From positions 1 through 64,000 of the forward strand of contig JAETQI010000003.1 of the NCBI GenBank assembly GCA_021770755.1: 64,000 bases of DNA. Reading direction: 5' to 3'. The notes beneath the pieces were generated by a model, which did no database searches, was not told the DNA's origin, and worked only from the letters and a program-made list of their open reading frames with translations. This stretch comes from Lachnospiraceae bacterium. GTDB taxonomy: Bacteria; Bacillota; Clostridia; Lachnospirales; Lachnospiraceae. This document shows, in pieces, positions 1 through 7,098 of this stretch (the stretch's first letter is position 1; the number at the start of each line of letters is the position of its first letter). The position numbers and the translations under genes were made by a program.

Positions 1-729
1 TTAAACGATCTGCGCAAGGAGATATCAGAACTTGAAGCGGCGATAGACAAAATAAAACAACAGAAAACAGAGTGCGTAATGGATAAAGTGCGTGCATCTG
101 GAAGCGAGTTTCCGTATATAGATGGATTTAAAAGAGATTACGTAGATTTATGGGGCGACGGCAGCAGGGACAGACGGGACGAGCGCACACTTATTACGGC
201 GGGCAACTGGATAATGATTATTAAGAGCCTGCCAGTATCGGACGCAGTAGCGCCGAAGCTTTACGGTATTTACTGGGCTGTACCTTTTGTACGTGAGGGG
301 AAAGCTGGCACTAAGGATAAGCTGGGGCGTTGGAGCGGGACGGAGATAAAAACGCTGGTAGGTGTGGACGAATACGGCAGGCAGTGTGCAAAAATCTATA
401 CGCCGCATGAAGTAAAGATTTTCCCAGACGAGTACAGCATATTAACGCCAGAGCGCTTAGAAGAGTATAAGCAGGCAGGCTGGTATTTGCAGGAAGTAAA
501 TGCAAAAGCAGAGCAGTCGTTAAACATGGATATTATCAACGACGGCAGGGCACTTGTGGAAGAGGAAAGAGAAATAATTTGGGCGCTAATGCTAGAGGGA
601 CTGACAGAGCAGCAGGCTTGCGAAGAGTATTTTTTAACGCATCATACAGATTATCAAAATACAAATATCTGCTATCTGCCTACGAAAGAAATTTTAGCAG
701 AGGCTATGGCTGTATTTGGGGAGAGGTAA
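1..729 (+). CDS. Phage protein of unknown function, 5' end outside the window
   Basis: The reading frame is open from the first base, and 26 codons of a charged heptad-like segment (LNDLRKEISELEAAIDKIKQ) precede the first ATG at 79. The gene therefore almost certainly starts upstream of the window and begins with a coiled coil. The rest is a soluble, acidic protein with no membrane segment and no motif I recognise. The opening coiled coil followed by an 'EFPYI' segment resembles the start of DUF1492-type phage proteins, but the remainder does not let me assign it. It is followed after a few bases by the XF1762-family gene. The function is unknown. Confidence 0.6.
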   Translation, partial: LNDLRKEISELEAAIDKIKQQKTECVMDKVRASGSEFPYIDGFKRDYVDLWGDGSRDRRDERTLITAGNWIMIIKSLPVSDAVAPKLYGIYWAVPFVREGKAGTKDKLGRWSGTEIKTLVGVDEYGRQCAKIYTPHEVKIFPDEYSILTPERLEEYKQAGWYLQEVNAKAEQSLNMDIINDGRALVEEEREIIWALMLEGLTEQQACEEYFLTHHTDYQNTNICYLPTKEILAEAMAVFGER

Positions 730-733
730 AGCA

Positions 734-1216
734 ATGCTGGAATTAGTACCAATTTCATTAAAAGAGGCTAACGCTTTTGTAGAAAGATACCACAGACACC
801 ACAAGCCAGTAGTGGGGCATAAATTCAGTATTGCTGCCAGTAACGGCGAAAAAATAGTAGGCGTGGCGATCGTAGGCAGACCAGTAAGCAGGCACTTAGA
901 TAATGGGCTTACTTTGGAAGTCAATAGACTATGCACAGACGGCACAAGAAATGCGTGTAGCTTTTTATATTCTGCTGCATGGAGAGCGGCAAGGAATTTG
1001 GGATACAAAAAGTTGATTACATACATTTTAAAATCTGAAACGGGCAGCAGTCTTAAGGCGGCTGGCTGGAAATGCGTAGGGGAGTGTGGCGGGCTGCGCT
1101 GGAATGGACGCAGCGCACCAAAAGTAGACTTATACCCTGCACAAATGAAACTAAAGTTCGAGATAGAAAGCGAGGCAGACAATGAGGCGACACAAACGGG
1201 AAAACCAGATACTTAA
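734..1216 (+). CDS. XF1762 family phage protein
   Basis: A protein of 160 residues. The N-terminal run LVPISLKEANAFVERYHRHH, then GHKFSI, VGVAIVGRPV, LEVNRLCTDGTRNACSFLY and a late AGWK segment, are the signature of the XF1762 family. These small proteins of phages and integrative elements have a GNAT-like layout; their role is unknown. I place the start at the ATG at 734, six to seven bases after GAGAGG; a TTG 18 bases upstream is in frame but has no better ribosome site. The 3' end overlaps the next gene by 35 bases, so the two are probably translated together. Confidence 0.75.
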   Translation: MLELVPISLKEANAFVERYHRHHKPVVGHKFSIAASNGEKIVGVAIVGRPVSRHLDNGLTLEVNRLCTDGTRNACSFLYSAAWRAARNLGYKKLITYILKSETGSSLKAAGWKCVGECGGLRWNGRSAPKVDLYPAQMKLKFEIESEADNEATQTGKPDT

Positions 1217-1559
1217 AGGACTGATACGGGCGGCAGCAGGCGTGGCAGCCTGCATAGCAGGGCTGATACTGTTTTTTGTATTTATCTGGTGGAGAGGGCA
1301 GCATACATACCCACAGACCGATACAGAGGCAGCAGTACAGAGGCAGCAGGCAGAGCCGCTGGTTATTGAAACACCAGAGCCAGCCACAAAGGGCAGCATA
1401 AGAGTATATGACTATGACGGCTGCTGCATCTATGCCTATTATGGGGAAATTAAGATAAACAACGACGGCAGGGACGGAAAGCAGATTGATATTGAATGTG
1501 CGGGGTATTTAGAGGGATACCAGCAGCACGGAGAGCCAGAAAGAGGGGTAAGAGAATGA
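1182..1559 (+). CDS. Small single-pass membrane protein, phage early region
   Basis: A protein of 125 residues. A basic N-terminus is followed by one strong hydrophobic segment at about residues 17-38 (AAACIAGLILFFVFIWW). After it comes a Thr/Gln/Glu-rich linker and a polar tail of about 60 residues containing 'YDYDGCCIYAYYGEIKI'. The topology suggests an N-in membrane anchor with an outside domain. It overlaps the XF1762 gene upstream. No family is recognised; it could be a superinfection or envelope-acting phage accessory protein, but nothing in the sequence shows this. Confidence 0.5.
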   Translation: MRRHKRENQILKGLIRAAAGVAACIAGLILFFVFIWWRGQHTYPQTDTEAAVQRQQAEPLVIETPEPATKGSIRVYDYDGCCIYAYYGEIKINNDGRDGKQIDIECAGYLEGYQQHGEPERGVRE

Positions 1560-1698
1560 AATACAAAAAGAAGATGTAACGATCGGGCGTATAAAATTTG
1601 CCAAGGGTACGAAATCATATTGGTGTCCGAATTGTGATAAGGCAATTACTGGTACTGATCATCATTGCAGGTATTGTGGACAAAAAATAGAGTTTTAG
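1556..1698 (+). pseudogene. Zinc-ribbon mini-protein, out of frame with its start
   Basis: An ATG at 1556 overlaps the upstream stop as ATGA but reaches a TAA after seven codons (MKYKKKM). In the -1 frame the sequence continues as a convincing zinc ribbon: CPNC at about 1624 and CRYC about 16 residues later, ending QKIEF and a TAG at 1698. That frame has no ATG, GTG or TTG of its own, because a TAA lies just upstream at 1549. Either a single-base change in the A-rich stretch broke the gene, or it is read by -1 slippage on AAAAAG. A break is the simpler reading. Confidence 0.45.
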
Positions 1699-1716
1699 TC
1701 TGGAATTTAAGTAGCA

Positions 1717-1730
1717 TTGCGACGTCGCAA
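1717..1730. promoter_or_regulatory. Perfect 14-bp palindrome upstream of the recombinase
   Basis: TTGCGACGTCGCAA reads identically on both strands and lies in the 180-bp untranslated region ahead of the recombinase gene. It could be an operator or a recombinase binding site. No second copy was noticed in the window. Confidence 0.35.
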
Positions 1731-1751
1731 AAAATGTAAAACCGAATATGG

Positions 1752-1814
1752 AATAAAAAAATAAGTGGTAACAACCCGCCAAAGTTACCTACCACTTAAA
1801 ACCCGTAAAAGCCT
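1752..1814 (-). ncRNA. Candidate antisense small RNA in the recombinase leader
   Basis: On the minus strand a well-formed promoter, TTGCCT (1849-1844), 17 bp, TATACT (1826-1821) with a TGn extension before the -10, points away from the recombinase gene. About 60 bases on, an inverted repeat (AAGTGGTA 1763-1770 with TACCACTT 1790-1797) is followed on the minus strand by a run of seven T, a typical intrinsic terminator. The product would be an RNA of about 60 bases, complementary to the leader of the recombinase mRNA. I see no coding capacity. Function is inference: it may control recombinase expression. Confidence 0.45.
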
Positions 1815-1820
1815 ATGGAT

Positions 1821-1849
1821 AGTATATCATCATATCAGTCCTTAGGCAA
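1821..1849 (-). promoter_or_regulatory. Extended -10 promoter facing away from the recombinase
   Basis: TTGCCT and TATACT (minus-strand sense) are exactly 17 bp apart, and TGA precedes the -10. It would drive the small RNA ending near 1752. Confidence 0.5.
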
Positions 1850-1879
1850 GCAAAATTTTACACAAGAGGAGGATCTGAC

Positions 1880-2896
1880 ATGAGTGCAAAAGAAAAGCTG
1901 AAAAATGACATTATCGTAGGGATGCATATGCATCTGGATTGTAACACACAGGCGATATTAGAGGCTGTAATTGTAAAGGTGGTACAGAATCTTGATATCA
2001 GAGAACTGGAAACACTGCCGGCTACAGTGGATAACACGAACCAGTACATAATGAGTTTGTTTGATGCAAAGAAGGCTCCCAAGCTGAGTCCTATGACAGT
2101 GGATTTTTATAAAAGCACTTTAAGTGAGTTTATGGCACTTGTTAACAAACCACTCAATACGGTTTGCGAATCCGATATAGAATATTATCTTGCGAAAAAG
2201 AAACCGAATAATACAAATGCGTCTTTAAACAATCTTCGTCGTAATTTATCTGCATTTTTCACATGGATGCGTAAGGAGAAGCTGATCAGCGAAAATCCAT
2301 GTGATGGTGTGGAACCGTATCAGGTGATCGAAAAACCGATTGACCATATGGAAGCGACAGAGGTTGAAAAACTCAAACTGGGCTGTAAATACAAGCGTGA
2401 CCGCGCATTAATAGAGTTTATGCGTTCGACAGCCATGCGGCGTGGGGAAGTGCCGATCGTAAGAATCTGCGACATAGATTTTAGAAGTGGAAAACTGGTT
2501 ATTTTCGGAGAAAAGACGCAGAAGTATCGGACAGTTTTTCTTGACAGTGTGGCAATACACTATATTCAAGAGTACTTAAAAGAAAGAGGCGTGCCAGTGA
2601 ACAGCAGGGAGCCTTTATTCACTTGGCTGCGAGGTGATAAGACAAAGGCGCTCGACAAAGAAGGTGTATATGCAAGTATAAAAGATATAGCAACAAGGGC
2701 AGGCATGGACAGACGGGTTTATCCGCATCTTTTCCGCAAGACTACCGCGACAAACATCTGCAAGCGTGGTGGCAGTGTTGATGCGGCAGGAGAATATCTT
2801 GGACATGCACCTAGAAATGTAACTGACCGGCATTATACCTATAAAGGCGATCAGTACGTGGAGCAGATTTTTCGCAGCTTTGTGGAGGCGGTATAA
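1880..2896 (+). CDS. Tyrosine recombinase, internal to the prophage
   Basis: A protein of 338 residues, typical length for a Xer/integrase-type recombinase. A SAM-like core-binding domain (about residues 65-150, with LRRNLSAFFTWMRKEK) precedes a catalytic domain. The catalytic pattern is complete: Arg187 in TAMRRGE, the Lys hairpin GEKTQKYR, His283 and Arg286 in HLFRKT, His309 in YLGH and Tyr319 in RHYTY. The start follows GAGGAGG. It sits between early genes and the packaging genes, over 26 kb from the right attachment site, an unusual place for the integrase. It may be a second recombinase, for example one that works the tail-fibre crossover sites at 24-29 kb. That role is inferred; it could still be the integrase. 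Confidence 0.88.
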   Translation: MSAKEKLKNDIIVGMHMHLDCNTQAILEAVIVKVVQNLDIRELETLPATVDNTNQYIMSLFDAKKAPKLSPMTVDFYKSTLSEFMALVNKPLNTVCESDIEYYLAKKKPNNTNASLNNLRRNLSAFFTWMRKEKLISENPCDGVEPYQVIEKPIDHMEATEVEKLKLGCKYKRDRALIEFMRSTAMRRGEVPIVRICDIDFRSGKLVIFGEKTQKYRTVFLDSVAIHYIQEYLKERGVPVNSREPLFTWLRGDKTKALDKEGVYASIKDIATRAGMDRRVYPHLFRKTTATNICKRGGSVDAAGEYLGHAPRNVTDRHYTYKGDQYVEQIFRSFVEAV

Positions 2897-2945
2897 GCAA
2901 CACGGATTAAAACAAAGATAGATAAATACTGTAGGGGGAATTTAT

Positions 2946-3398
2946 ATGGTCGATAAGGAGTACTTGAAAAAACACTTAAGAAAGCGTGAGGAGCTAGAAA
3001 CAACTATAATACGGTATAATGCATTGCTTAATAAGGACGATATTTCTTCTCCGACAGGAAAAACAGGTTTATCTATAGGAGGAACATTAGTATCCACGGT
3101 TGAGAATGCTGTATGTAATAAAATATTTACAGAAGAGAAGATTAAAAGACTTGAGAAAGATCTGACAGAACAAAGTAAAATCATAAATTCTATATTTGAA
3201 AAGCTGGAAAATCCGTATGAAAAATTGGTAATGCAGATGCGATACGAGGATAAACTTGAATGGGATGAAATAAGAGGAGAGATATTTGGGAATAGGAGAG
3301 ACTATAGTATAAACGTCGAAAAATACAATGACAAAGTATTTAGGATTCATGGAGCTGCATTGAAGCACATGAAAGAATTGCAAAAAGAGAATTCCTAA
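2946..3398 (+). CDS. Phage late-regulator-like protein (DUF1492/ArpU/RinA-like)
   Basis: A protein of 150 residues: a helical, Lys/Glu-rich N-terminal half (heptads around ELETTIIRYNALL and KIKRLEKDLTEQSKIINSI), then a sigma-factor-region-4-like half (NPYEKLVMQMRYEDKLEWDEIRGEIF, followed by a second helix). Phage proteins of this shape (DUF1492, ArpU, RinA) sit at the end of the early region and switch on the late operon. Position fits: it is the last gene before a strong terminator and the packaging genes. It starts after GGGGG, 45 bp behind the recombinase. DNA binding is inferred from family resemblance; the helix-turn-helix is weak. Confidence 0.6.
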   Translation: MVDKEYLKKHLRKREELETTIIRYNALLNKDDISSPTGKTGLSIGGTLVSTVENAVCNKIFTEEKIKRLEKDLTEQSKIINSIFEKLENPYEKLVMQMRYEDKLEWDEIRGEIFGNRRDYSINVEKYNDKVFRIHGAALKHMKELQKENS

Positions 3399-3553
3399 AA
3401 GCAAGACAACATTATCAAATAAATTATTGGATTATCCAACTGACCTTTCTGTTAATTACGGCAGCAGGATAAAATATAGCAGTAATGCACAGTAAAACGC
3501 ATTGAAATCCAGTGATCAAGTATGATACTGTTATACTGTGATTTAAGCAAAGC

Positions 3554-3591
3554 AAACGAGGCTACCCCATATCTAAGAGGTAGCCTCGTTT
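3554..3591 (+). terminator. Intrinsic terminator before the late operon
   Basis: A perfect 13-bp stem (AAACGAGGCTACC at 3554-3566 with its complement at 3579-3591) and a 12-base loop. The end of the stem supplies the T residues. It separates the early region from the packaging genes, so late transcription must start downstream, read through, or be antiterminated. Just upstream, TTGAAA and GATACT 16 bp apart (around 3502-3530) could be a promoter whose transcript would have to pass this hairpin. Confidence 0.75.
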
Positions 3592-3618
3592 GATTATTGA
3601 ATGGTGGTGTATATTCAG

Positions 3619-4218
3619 ATGGCAGCAGGGACAATGAATGTTATCGTTGAGGGATTTGATAATGTAGTAGATGAGTTACAGGATATGCGCAGCAGAAGTA
3701 GAAAAGTAGCAGAAAGAACAATTGCAGATTTCAAATCACGGGGGCCATCATGGATATCACAGGAAGTAGCGAAAGAATACGGAATTAAAAAGGCAGATGT
3801 CAATGAAGCAAAAACAGGAATCCGGGGGAGAAGCAGTGTCAGGGTGCACGGGACAAGAATAGATGATTTGTCTATCATATACAGGGGCAGGGTGTTGACA
3901 CCTACACATTTTGGTATGAAACCGAAAATCCGGCCAGCCAAGGGACCATATGTAGTGACTGCCATGATTAAAAAAAGTTCGGGCAGGGAGTCGTTAGGGA
4001 AGAAAGTATTCTTGGGAACACCCAACAACGCTAAAGCAGGAACGCCACAACTACCTTTTCAACGTGAAAGTGATGAGAGATATCCGATCAAGGCAATAAA
4101 GACAGTCTCTGTTCCGCAGATGATAACAAATGAGACGGTCTCGGAAAATATTCACAAGCGGATCAATATAGAACTGGGGAAACGTTTGGAACATCACTTA
4201 AAAAGACTGAGTAGGTGA
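3619..4218 (+). CDS. Minor tail protein Z / tail-completion-like protein
   Basis: A protein of about 199 residues, basic. The layout matches the phage minor tail protein Z (GpZ) and gp10-like tail-completion group: VIVEGFDNVVDELQDM at the N-terminus, a helical middle with GIKKADVNEA, a beta-rich part with RGRVLTPTHFG and a C-terminal helix ending EHHLKRLSR. In lambda, gene Z lies after the head genes; here it precedes the terminase genes. I chose the ATG at 3619 because a GGTGGTG sequence sits 9-12 bases ahead of it, while the ATG at 3601 directly follows the terminator with no ribosome site. The assignment is moderate. Confidence 0.6.
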   Translation: MAAGTMNVIVEGFDNVVDELQDMRSRSRKVAERTIADFKSRGPSWISQEVAKEYGIKKADVNEAKTGIRGRSSVRVHGTRIDDLSIIYRGRVLTPTHFGMKPKIRPAKGPYVVTAMIKKSSGRESLGKKVFLGTPNNAKAGTPQLPFQRESDERYPIKAIKTVSVPQMITNETVSENIHKRINIELGKRLEHHLKRLSR

Positions 4219-4237
4219 AAAGGTACTGTGACGCCAG

Positions 4238-4291
4238 TTTTTCCCCTGCGGTGCTTGCGAGCCCAGAAACTGTCTAGCTACTGGGGAAAAA
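4238..4291. other. Inverted repeat in the gap before the terminase genes, possible packaging site
   Basis: TTTTTCCCC (4238-4246) is complemented by GGGGAAAAA (4283-4291) across a 36-base loop, in the only sizeable gap of the packaging region. Lambda-type phages carry cos next to the small terminase gene, so this gap (4219-4331) is the natural place to look. No cohesive-end sequence can be shown from the sequence alone. Confidence 0.3.
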
Positions 4292-4331
4292 TTTAAAGCC
4301 ATTTCGTTACGCGCAGGGAGGGGGAAGGGCA

Positions 4332-4919
4332 GTGCCGGAAATTGCATTTGAGGAAAACTATGTAGATGTAAAATTCATAAAAAGAGTGCTTGGATTTGAA
4401 TCAGTGAGGCGTGTCCAGCAGCTTACACAGGACGGCGTGCTGAATACCTGCGAGGTAAAGGTGGGCGGTCGGAAGGTAAGCCGATATGACTTATGCCCTT
4501 CTGTGTTATCCTATATAAAATATCTGAAAGCGAGACCTGCGAAAGCACAAGGTAATCTTAAAGAACAAAAGATTATCGAGAAGATGCAAGCAGAGATTGA
4601 TTTCAAAAGTGCAAAAGCAAAAATGGCGGAAATAGAGCTTGATGAACTGGCAGGACATATGCACGCTGCCGAAGATGTCGAAAAAATGACTGCTGACCTG
4701 TGTCTGGCTGTCCGATCAATGCTGCTGGCATTGCCCGGACAGCTTGCGGTTGATGTGGCAGCAGTTGGCACAGCGACGGAAGCACAGGTTATTATCAAGG
4801 ATGCTGTATGTCATATTCTGGACGAATTATCCAGATATGAATATGATCCAAAAGAGTACAGGCGCAGGGTTCTGGAAAGGAAAGAATGGCAGGATGCCAG
4901 CGAAGAATCCAGCGAGTGA
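4332..4919 (+). CDS. Terminase small subunit (Nu1-like)
   Basis: A protein of 195 residues. The N-terminal 55 residues form a winged-helix-like DNA reader (VDVKFIKRVLGFESVRRVQQLTQDG), followed by a long charged helix (KEQKIIEKMQAEIDFKSAKAKM) and a C-terminal helical part for contact with the large subunit. This is the Nu1/DUF1441-like layout that recognises the packaging site. Translation starts at GTG 4332 after AGGGAGGGGG. Its stop lies inside the large-subunit gene, giving a 26-base overlap typical of the terminase pair. Confidence 0.8.
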   Translation: MPEIAFEENYVDVKFIKRVLGFESVRRVQQLTQDGVLNTCEVKVGGRKVSRYDLCPSVLSYIKYLKARPAKAQGNLKEQKIIEKMQAEIDFKSAKAKMAEIELDELAGHMHAAEDVEKMTADLCLAVRSMLLALPGQLAVDVAAVGTATEAQVIIKDAVCHILDELSRYEYDPKEYRRRVLERKEWQDASEESSE

Positions 4920-6810
4920 TCCGGAAATCATCAAGCTTAACAGGACAATAAAGAAAGCTGTAGTTTATTTCAAGCCGCCAGAGCGGCTGACAGTGACAGA
5001 ATGGTCAGACAAGTACAGGTGGCTGTCGGCAGAAAACAGCGCCGAACCGGGAAGGTGGAAAACAAGCAGGACACCATATCTGAAAGAGCCCATGGATGCA
5101 TTTACTGATCCTAAGATACATCATATAGTGGTTGTAGCATCATCACAGGTTGGCAAGAGCGAGATGGAGCTAAACATGCTGGGATATGCTATCGATGTAG
5201 ATCCGGGACCGATCATGTTAGTAACTCCAAATATAAAGCCTACAGCCGAAGATTTTTCAAAACGGAGAATCGCTCCCATGATCAGGGACACCAGATCACT
5301 TAGAGACAAGGTGGCAGATGTAAAGAGCAGGGAGTCCAATAATACCATCTTCAATAAATCCTATCCAGGTGGTATGCTCACAATCACAGGAGCCAACTCA
5401 CCGTCGAATCTTGCATCGATTCCCTGCAGGTATGTATTCGGAGATGAAAGAGACCGTTGGCCAAAAAGTGCGGGAAGTGAAGGGGATCCGTGGGGGTTGG
5501 TAGAGGCACGTACCAATACTTTTTACAATTACAAGATGGTCGAGGTATCAACACCGACGATAAAGGGGGCGTCCAATATTGAGGATGCCTTTAACAAAGG
5601 TACGCAGGAACACTGGTGCGTTCAATGCCTACATTGTGGCGAATACTTTTTTATCACCTTCAACAATATCCGTTTCGAAACAAATGTAAAGAAGGTAAAC
5701 GGGAAAAAGCAGTTTAAAGTAACGGATATAAATTGCGTCTGCCCGCATTGCGGGTGCGCATCAACAGAGCAGACCATCAGAAAGCAGCCTAAAAAGTGGA
5801 TCGCGGAGAATCCGGAAGCGTATGACAAGGGAGTGCGCTCGTTCTGGATCAATGCTTTTGCAAGTCCATGGATGACATGGGAAAAGATCATCTTAAAATT
5901 TCTGGATGCGGGAACGGATCCAGAAAAGCTGCAAACAGTCTATAATACACAGTTTGGACAGCTATGGGAAGACCGGAGCTGTGAGACAGATGAGGAACAA
6001 TTGCTTGCAAGAAGAGAAATGTACAATGCTGAACTGCCGGATGGTGTCCTCTGTCTTACCTGCGGGGTTGATACACAGGGAAACCGATTGGAATATGAGG
6101 TTGTGGGGTATGGATTTCATGAAGAAAACTGGGGAATTGAAAAAGGGATCATCATGGGAGATCCTGCAGAAGATGATACGTGGGAACGGTTAGATGGAGT
6201 CATAGACCGTTCTTATTCATTTGCGGATGGTAAGAAGTTAAAAATTTCACTGACATTCGTTGACAGTGGGGGGAATCGTACGCAGAACGTCTATGAGCAG
6301 TGCAATAAACGTCTGCACAAAAAGGTATTTGCAATCAAAGGAAAAGATGCAGACGGTATACCTTATACATCAATACCGACAAAAGTAAATATCTTGAAGG
6401 GAAAAGAGAAAAAAGTTGTAGTAGGCAAGGCATGGCTATATACGCTGGGAGTTAGTGCTGGAAAAGACCATATCATGACAGGGCTGGACGTAAAAGAGCC
6501 CGGAAGCAGGTACTCGCATTTTCCGCTTAATGACGGTCTTGGATATGACGAGACCTATTTTGCCGGACTGCTGTCGGAAAAAGTAACATATGTAAACGGA
6601 AAATGGAAATGGGAAAAAATTCCCGGACATGAGAGGAATGAAGCATTGGACTGCAGAAACTACGCAAATGCAGCATTTAAGGCATTGCGCCCGAATCTTG
6701 ATCGTATTTTCAGGACGCTTAAAGAGCTTGCGCCGGAGGGACAGCCAAAGCCACCGAAGAAAAAATATAGAAAACAAAAACAAAGGCAGTCATTTGATGA
6801 TGACTGGTAG
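4894..6810 (+). CDS. Terminase large subunit (GpA family)
   Basis: A protein of 638 residues, close to the lambda gpA length. The ATPase has a Walker A-like VASSQVGKSE at residues 81-90, the position used by GpA terminases, and a Walker B-like YVFGDE at 180-185. Two CxxC pairs (CVQCLHC and CVCPHCGC) lie mid-protein. The C-terminal nuclease part carries LTCGVDTQGN and TFVDSGGN with acidic metal ligands, and the protein ends in a basic tail. It cuts and pumps phage DNA into the head with the small subunit. I placed the start at 4894 inside the small-subunit gene; longer in-frame starts further back would overlap that gene by 170 bases without need. Confidence 0.93.
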   Translation: MPAKNPASDPEIIKLNRTIKKAVVYFKPPERLTVTEWSDKYRWLSAENSAEPGRWKTSRTPYLKEPMDAFTDPKIHHIVVVASSQVGKSEMELNMLGYAIDVDPGPIMLVTPNIKPTAEDFSKRRIAPMIRDTRSLRDKVADVKSRESNNTIFNKSYPGGMLTITGANSPSNLASIPCRYVFGDERDRWPKSAGSEGDPWGLVEARTNTFYNYKMVEVSTPTIKGASNIEDAFNKGTQEHWCVQCLHCGEYFFITFNNIRFETNVKKVNGKKQFKVTDINCVCPHCGCASTEQTIRKQPKKWIAENPEAYDKGVRSFWINAFASPWMTWEKIILKFLDAGTDPEKLQTVYNTQFGQLWEDRSCETDEEQLLARREMYNAELPDGVLCLTCGVDTQGNRLEYEVVGYGFHEENWGIEKGIIMGDPAEDDTWERLDGVIDRSYSFADGKKLKISLTFVDSGGNRTQNVYEQCNKRLHKKVFAIKGKDADGIPYTSIPTKVNILKGKEKKVVVGKAWLYTLGVSAGKDHIMTGLDVKEPGSRYSHFPLNDGLGYDETYFAGLLSEKVTYVNGKWKWEKIPGHERNEALDCRNYANAAFKALRPNLDRIFRTLKELAPEGQPKPPKKKYRKQKQRQSFDDDW

Positions 6811-6819
6811 GTGATATTT

Positions 6820-7089
6820 ATGAAAATATTGACAAGACCACAAATCATAAGGCGGATTGAGAAAATTAATGAGCGTCTGGAATCCTATTACGCTAAGGAG
6901 AAAGAGATGATGGCGGCAAAAGGGATACAGAGCTACACCATTGGCAGCAGGACGATATCAAGGTATCAATACAGTAGTAACATCAAAGAACAGATTGAAA
7001 AGCTCGAAGATGAGCGTGATGAACTGGAAAATCTGTTAAACGGTATCAGACCGAGGAAAGCAATGGCAATAGTGCCGAGGGACTGGTAG
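6820..7089 (+). CDS. Head-tail joining protein, gpW/DUF6148-like
   Basis: A protein of 89 residues between the terminase and portal genes, exactly where lambda has gene W. The family pattern is visible: a coiled first helix (IIRRIEKINERLESYYAKEKEM), then SYTIGSRTISRYQYSSNI, then a second helix of Glu/Asp/Leu heptads. W-type proteins stabilise filled heads and prepare them for tail joining. The ATG at 6820 follows TAGGTGAT, and the frame ends 9 bases before the portal gene. Confidence 0.7.
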   Translation: MKILTRPQIIRRIEKINERLESYYAKEKEMMAAKGIQSYTIGSRTISRYQYSSNIKEQIEKLEDERDELENLLNGIRPRKAMAIVPRDW

Positions 7090-7098
7090 GAGGAAAAG

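Noticed and set aside
1761-1797. The hairpin ahead of the recombinase as a plus-strand terminator or riboswitch
   Set aside because: No T run follows on the plus strand, and no known riboswitch core is recognised. The T run is on the minus strand, where it fits a small RNA terminator.
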